Part shown: in pieces, positions 58,601 through 64,000 of the stretch
Layout: each line of letters begins with the position of its first letter
Numbering within the stretch: position 1 is the first letter of the stretch
Assembly (NCBI GenBank): GCA_029747015.1
Contig: JAKOGI010000830.1
Span: forward strand, 301,501 to 365,500
Origin: Carnegiea gigantea
Lineage: Eukaryota > Streptophyta > Magnoliopsida > Caryophyllales > Cactaceae
Length of the DNA: 64,000 bases
Direction: 5' to 3'
Made by a program: the position numbers and the translations under genes
Notes under the pieces: generated by a model
The model's database searches: none
Seen by the model: the letters and a program-made list of their open reading frames with translations, nothing else
What the model was told of the DNA's origin: nothing

Positions 58601-61140
58601 TACAAGTCATCAAACTCAAAAGCATCATGCTCAGGCTCATCATTCACAAGAAAGGAGTCATACTCAACAACAAACACATCATCATAAGCATCTTCAAGTA
58701 TAGAATCTTCTACCGAGTGAAGAGTAGAGAACTCCATATCATCAAAACCAGAGAGCTGCCTTTGCAGATTAAAAATGTTAAGCTCTAAGGTCATGTTACC
58801 AAAAGACAGTCTCATCATGCCATTCCTGCAATTAATGAGGGCATTGACCGTGGCCAAGAAAGGACGCCCTAGAATCACAGGGACTTGACTAGCTAAGTTA
58901 GACACCGTCTCAGTCTCAATCACAACAAAGTCCACAGGGTAAATAAATTCACCCACTCAGATCAGCACATCCTCAACTATCCCTCTAGGCAATCTGGTCG
59001 ACCTATCAACTAATTGAATAACCATCTTAGTAGGCTTAAGCTCACCTAACCCTAGCCTTTCATACTCAATGCAGGGAATCAAGTTGACACTGGCCCCTAA
59101 ATCAAGCAAAGCTCTATGAATGAGCTGGTCTCCTATAACTATAGAAATAGTAGGGCACCTGGGGTCCTTATACTTCACTGGGATCTGATGAGATAGAATA
59201 GAACTCGCACTAGAGGCTAAGAAAGCCTTTTTAGGGACATTGGTAGCTCTCTTGGTTGTGCACAGATCCTTTAAAAACCTAGCATATGGAGGCATCTGCT
59301 AAATAGCATCAAGCAAAGGAAAGTTGATCTTGACTTGAGAGAAGGTCTCTCTCATCTTCTCAACATGGGCTTAGTCAATCTTCTTAAGCCTATGGAGAAA
59401 AGGAGGCTAAGGCATATGAACTTTCTCAGAAGAGGAAGGAGAAGAAGAAGGACCCTTAGAAGGAGAAGGGTCAACTGACTCAGAGGAGTCTCTCTTTTTA
59501 AGCTCCTCTTCCTTAGAAGGTAACTCAGGAGGATGGTGAGAATCAGAATCATTGGGGACACCATCAGTAGTATCCCCTGACATACTAGATGAGCCAGTTT
59601 CTGGAGGTGAAGAAGAAGAAGAAGAATTCTCGAAGAATTGGTGAGGATACCTGCAGGGCTCATTAGGACTTCTAACCTGGTTATCAATCTCTCGACCAGA
59701 ACGGAGAGATAACACTGTATTCACTTTCCTCACAGCCTCACTAAGGTTACCTGAAGAAGAAGATGCGTGACCCTTAAGATTCACCTCAGGCTAACTTGGA
59801 AAAGTACCTTACTCCCTAGAAGATGATGCTAACTGGAAAAACTGTGAAGTCATTATTCTCATCATTGGTTCCATGTTAGCATTAATCATTCTCTCCACAT
59901 TATTATCAATTCTTCTCTCAACTCTATCAATGTCAGTGTAACCACAAGGAGGTTAAGCTTGAGCTACAGGAGGTGGAGGTCTTGGTGCATTATGTACACC
60001 TAGAAAGACCGGTCTCTGAAAGGAACTAGAAGGGTGAGAGATGGGCTGGGAGTTAGGAACCATAGCATTTGGTCCATTACTCCAAGAGAAGTTAGGGTGA
60101 TTTCTCCACCCTGGCTTGTAAAAAGGAGAGAAAGGATTGTTCTTAGGTCTCTGGAAGGCCATACTCGCTTGCTCTTGCTCAGTTGCTAACTGGTGAGCAA
60201 AGTAGGGACAAGCACTCAATGAATGATCTAAGGCCTGACAATGGGAGCAAGACACTGAAGAAGTCTAGGATAACTGAATCATTTGTGGAGTCAATTCTTT
60301 CATCATGTTTTCTAAAGCAGCAATCTTAGACTCTAAGTGACACACATTAGAGACAGAATGTAACCCACCCCTTGTAATCCTAGAACTTAAACTATCATCC
60401 CGAGCGGTTTCCCACTGCATAGTTTTCTCAGCTAAGTCCTCTAAAAATTCCCAAGCATCTGTGGCGCTCTTTGAAAGAAAGCCACCCTGACACATAGACT
60501 CTACCATAGTCCTAGTCTGTTGGTCAAGTCCTTCATAAATAATCTGGTATAAACGTGCTTGATCTAGATCATGATGGGGACACTGGGCCAGCAAGTTCTT
60601 GAACCTATCAAAATATTTCCAAAATGATTCCTTATCTAGTTGCATAAATTGATTGATTTCATTCCTTAGCTTATCAGTCTTGACATTAGGAAAATATTTT
60701 CTTAAGAATAATTTCACAAAATCATTTCAAGAAGTTACAGAATTAGCAACCAAGCCATACATCCAACGTTTAGCATAATCTTTCAAAGCAAAAGGAATTA
60801 ATTTCATGTGTACAACATCAATGGAAATATTAGGAAAATGCATCATAGAAAAGACTTCTTGGAATTTCCTCAAAAACAAATAAGCATCCTCTAAAGCAGT
60901 AAATTTAGGGAGCATCTGAGTATAGTGAGGTCTTAATTCGAAGGTCACATTGGGTCCAAGGTCAGGTATAGTGAAGCAAGATAACAAAGCAGTCCTAGGA
61001 GGGTAGAAAATCTCACTCAAAGGTCTTTCTTGTGCCATTTCTTCTAATTCAAGCTTGGGTTCAGATTTGGGCTCTAAGTCAGGGTTGGGTTCACTTCTAA
61101 CAAGTCTATGATTTTCAGGATTTCTAACCCAACCAGTCAC
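55633..61140 (-). pseudogene. gag-pol: Athila-3 gag-pol, single frame broken by stops
   Basis: From ATG 61138-61140 to TGA 55633-55635, 1836 codons in one frame. Domains: capsid-like gag (61140-60265), zinc knuckle CSHCQALDHSLSAC near 60210-60250, Pro/Ser-rich linker, protease LLDLGASVNLIP near 59085-59120, RT with VCIDYRKLN and FMDDFSVFG (about 57775-57800), RNase H (about 57370-56990), and integrase with the three acidic residues in [19 protein letters not shown] and [12 protein letters not shown]. At least 14 premature stops (for example at 60727, 60265, 59953, 58957, 58240, 56926, 56824, 56146) and no net frame change. All zinc ligands and catalytic residues I could check are kept. Confidence 0.94.
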
Positions 61141-61972
61141 ATAAATCCAACGCCCTCACCCAAGGTTCTATTTTTTGTCTCTTTTTTTTTTCAATTTTTA
61201 TATTTTTTTTAAAGCCACAAAATGACAAAATAAAACAAAAAGGGTGAATCAAAACTAAAAACAATTCACAAACAAAAAATAAGCAAAATTCAAACAAAAG
61301 CACAAACACAAACACAAACACAAACACAAAGAAACTAAAAATAAATAAAACTACACCTAAACAACCTAATTCTCTAAATAAAATTTAAAATAGAAAATAA
61401 GACTCTTAAAATTAAAACTAAATATACAAGAAATTCCACACAGTCACAAGGGACATAAATATAATTTTTTTTGAATTTGTTCTATCCCCGAGCAGTGCAG
61501 AAAAATGAAAATAGAATATTAATTCTAAAATTCATAGAAAAATCTAAACAGCTCCAAAAATTCTAGAAAAATTCACACACTCCAAAAATTATTCTAAGTC
61601 TAGGAAAAATATCAAAATAGCAAAAATACACCAAACGTTGCCTAGAAAATTCGAACAGAATGTGGAATTTGGTGAAAAATCTGCACTTTAAATATTTCCG
61701 GATCAGTTCTACTTTGCTTCTTTCGCTGCACAAGAACCAAACTAATTAGTACTGTTTTTTCAATATTGAAAGCATCTAAATATTAAAATTAAACTAATCT
61801 TAACAAAAACAAAAATCAAAATCAAAATATAAACTAACTTCAAAATTAAAACTAAACTAAACTACTAAAACAAAAATCACGACTCAACTAAAACGAAAAC
61901 GAAAACGAAAACGACTCCAACGACTCTAATAATCAAATTATGATTCGATGCAACCAAATTTCATAACACCAT
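61141..61972 (-). other. Athila-3 leader
   Basis: Non-coding, A/C-rich on the plus strand, with short tandem words AAACGA near 61890-61912 and CACAAA near 61300-61327. Confidence 0.8.
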
Positions 61973-61989
61973 CCCAGGCAACGGCGCCA
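61973..61989 (-). promoter_or_regulatory. Primer-binding site, tRNA-Asp, of Athila-3
   Basis: Plus strand CCCAGGCAACGGCGCCA; the minus strand differs by one base from the complement of plant tRNA-Asp. Six bases from the LTR. Confidence 0.9.
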
Positions 61990-61995
61990 AAAACT

Positions 61996-63193
61996 TGTTG
62001 TGAATATCTGCAAGCGTACGGTTTATCGCTGTAACGTTTGCGGGTATCGTCGTAACGTTTGCGGATATCGTCCTCAGGGATGGTTGTGAAATTAGGTTAT
62101 CAAAAAAAATTCTAAGCTAAATTAAGAGGGGGGGAAAAATCAGGTGCTAAAAGTTACGCAATTCATCAATTGCAATGACCAACACCAAAGTAAGAGTAAA
62201 GTTCCAAATTGAAATGATTCTGACTCAGCAACACCTACTCGCAACTATCCATAAAATCAGAACCTGGGCATTCGCACAGAGCTTCAGCAAACGAAAATTT
62301 GGGCTATTCGCATAGAGCTTCAGCAAACGAGAATTTGTGCAATTCGGTCCACGCTTATGAGAAAAAAAAAGTACAACCTCAATCTACCATTAATTCATAA
62401 GAAAATTACATCAATCTTTTTAAGACTAAACTCTCAATCTAAACTAAAAAGGATTGAACCTTCCTTCCCCCTTGCTCTGTTCTTCGGCTTCCATTAAAAG
62501 CCCTGAAGAATGCCGACTTTTTGCCCCTTCAATTGCTTCTCCCCTCATCTTGCAACTGATGCTTTTATGATGGTGATGATGATGGATAATGATGGGGAAG
62601 AGAGAGAGAGAGAGAGAGAGTAACAGGTGGAGAGGAAGAAGAAGAGCCACAAATGGCTCTATTTGTGGCCCTGTTTTCGAGTCTCTGGCACGAAGCATGA
62701 GGGAGAAGAAGAGGAGGAGGAGGAGATGGGGCTAAGTCACATGCCTGGCGTGTGAGAGATAAATGGAGAGGGGGCTAATGCGTGCTGGGCTTCGGTCTGA
62801 GAAAGAGAAGGAAGAACAAAGACTGGGCTTTTTTTACAAAAAGAAGACCGGCCCACCAGGAGACAAGGAGAAAGAAATGGAGAGGAAGAAGATCAGGCCT
62901 AGACCGGCCCAAGGGGAGAGGAAAAGGAAAGAAAACAAACTGGGCATCCATGGGCCATGGAGCTGGGCCGATTCTTTTGCTTCTTTTCTCAATCAATTGC
63001 TTGTTATGACCCAATCCAATTTTGATTCAACTTTCTCTTTTTTTTTTTTCTTCAAGCAATTTATTTATTCTTCAAATGTCTCACATTCTTACAAAATAAA
63101 TAAAACCAATATTAAAATCCTAAATTAATAATTTATTTTAAGCAAATATTAGGTAATGAAAGGTATGAAAATGTCAAAATTTCAGGTTGAACA
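61996..63193 (-). repeat. 5' LTR of Athila-3
   Basis: 1198 bp, same ends as 53123-54290. It is longer partly because of a 21-bp tandem duplication at 62031-62072 (GTAACGTTTGCGGRTATCGTC twice) that is single in the other LTR. Confidence 0.94.
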
Positions 63194-64000
63194 GTGCAAC
63201 CAATAGTGATTCGTATGATGAATTTTCAAAGTTGATGAGGGATGAGTTTGAGATGAGGATGATAGGTGAGCTTAATTTTTTCTTAGACTTCCAAATCAAG
63301 CAAACCTCAAATGAAACTATGATACACCAACAAAAATATGCCAAGGAGTTAATTAAGTGGTTTGGAATGGAATCGACTAAGCCCATAGACACACCCATCT
63401 CTCCTTCAACCAAGTTGGTTGTGGATGATGGGAGTTCATCAATTGAGGAGAAATCCTATAGGGGCATGATAGAGTCACTTCTATACCTAACCGCCAATAG
63501 ACCCGACATTGTTTTCAGTGTTGGTTTGTATGCTCGTTTTCAGTCAAATCCTAAAGAAATACATTTGAAAGCTGTAAAATGAAATTTGAGATATTTGAAA
63601 CACACCTTGGACTTCGCTTTACGGTATCTTTGAGGGTGCAATTTTGATCTTATTGGCTATGCAGATGCAGATTATGCTGGATTTTTAGTTGATAGAAAAA
63701 GCACCTCAGATATGGCTCATGTTCTTGGACCCTATTTGGTCTCTTGGGCAACCAAGAAACAACACTCCATTGCCATGTCCACAGCAGAAGCCGAGTATGT
63801 AGCGGCTGCTTCTTGTTGTGCTCAATTATTGTGGATAAGGCAATAACTCAAGGACTTTTCTGCTGAAACAGGATGCATTCCTATTTTTTGTGATAACACA
63901 AGTGCAATTAATATTGTCAAAAATCCATGCCAATATAAAAGGACTAAGAATATTAACATACGTCATCACTTTTTGAGAGACAATGTTGAAAAGGACTTAA
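63194..64000 (+). pseudogene. pol: copia-B reverse transcriptase end and RNase H
   Basis: Continues the copia-B RT after the target duplication GTGCA. RT end with SRPDIVFSVGLYA-type block (NRPDIVFSVGLYA), then RNase H with YADADYAGFLVDRKST and MSTAEAEYVAAASC. The stop TGA at 63580-63582 is shared with copia-A (6796-6798), while the CAA at the place of the copia-A stop at 7039 is intact here. Cut by the window end. Confidence 0.92.

Larger units (their letters stand above)
53123..63193 (-). mobile_element. Athila-3: complete Athila-type element on the minus strand
   Basis: 10071 bp, flanked by an exact target duplication GTGCA at 53118-53122 and 63194-63198. Minus-strand order: 5' LTR (61996-63193), tRNA-Asp primer site, leader, gag-pol in one frame, non-coding region, polypurine tract and 3' LTR (53123-54290). 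It is related to but distinct from Athila-1/2: LTRs are about 1.2 rather than 1.3 kb and match mainly at the ends. It is absent from the matching site in copia-A (6410-6414). Confidence 0.96.
37738..64000 (+). mobile_element. copia-B: SIRE-type element, interrupted twice, cut by window end
   Basis: Own sequence: 37738-41047, 51299-53122 and 63194-64000. Joined, these run from 5' LTR through gag, protease, integrase and RT into RNase H. Athila-2 separates the first two pieces and Athila-3 the last two. It is the counterpart of copia-A, which supplies the 3' part in the window. Confidence 0.92.

Noticed and set aside
1..64000. Host protein-coding genes, tRNA or rRNA genes, CRISPR arrays, bacterial-type operons
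   Set aside because: None supported. Every frame with recognisable domains belongs to a transposable element or the pararetrovirus, and the tRNA-like matches are primer-binding sites.

Overview
This is plant nuclear DNA, probably from a eudicot, and it consists almost entirely of transposable elements. I found no intact host gene, tRNA, rRNA or CRISPR array. The evidence for a flowering plant is: Ty3/gypsy elements of Athila type primed by tRNA-Asp, a Ty1/copia element of SIRE type with an envelope-like third gene, a decayed endogenous pararetrovirus (Caulimoviridae), hAT-type DNA transposons, and strongly AT-rich sequence between them.

Layout. 1-4589 is the 3' part of an Athila-type element (Athila-1), sitting inside a SIRE-type copia element (copia-A, 4590-11375). 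Copia-A in turn sits in an unclassified LTR-like repeat, called H here (right part 11376-16027). 16028-18982 is old debris with a reverse-strand copia gag remnant. 18983-25070 is a degenerate pararetrovirus interrupted by a 1.4 kb hAT-like element. 25071-37737 is a mosaic: an inverted repeat with ~0.73 kb arms, copies of another tRNA-Asp-primed LTR (called Z) in both orientations with one gag remnant, a second H copy without the copia insertion, a 632 bp hAT-type element, and the left part of a third H copy. 37738 to the window end is copia-B. It is interrupted by a complete Athila-type element (Athila-2, 41048-51298) and, further along, by a second complete one on the minus strand (Athila-3, 53123-63193).

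The main result is structural. Copia-A and copia-B lie at the same site in H, carry an Athila element at the same base of their integrase gene, and share premature stop codons. The two nests are therefore copies of one ancestral nest, repeated in direct orientation about 46.7 kb apart. An H copy lacking copia (near 32696) gives the empty target site. Athila-3 is in the second nest only, so it arrived after the duplication.

The elements decayed mainly through in-frame stops rather than frameshifts. Athila-3 gag-pol and copia-A pol each stay in one reading frame, and most stops look like CAA/CAG/CGA/TGG codons changed by C-to-T or G-to-A. This is what long cytosine methylation of silenced chromatin would leave. 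No new functional system was identified. The items of interest are the duplicated nest, the pararetrovirus, the uncharacterised H repeat and the inverted repeat.
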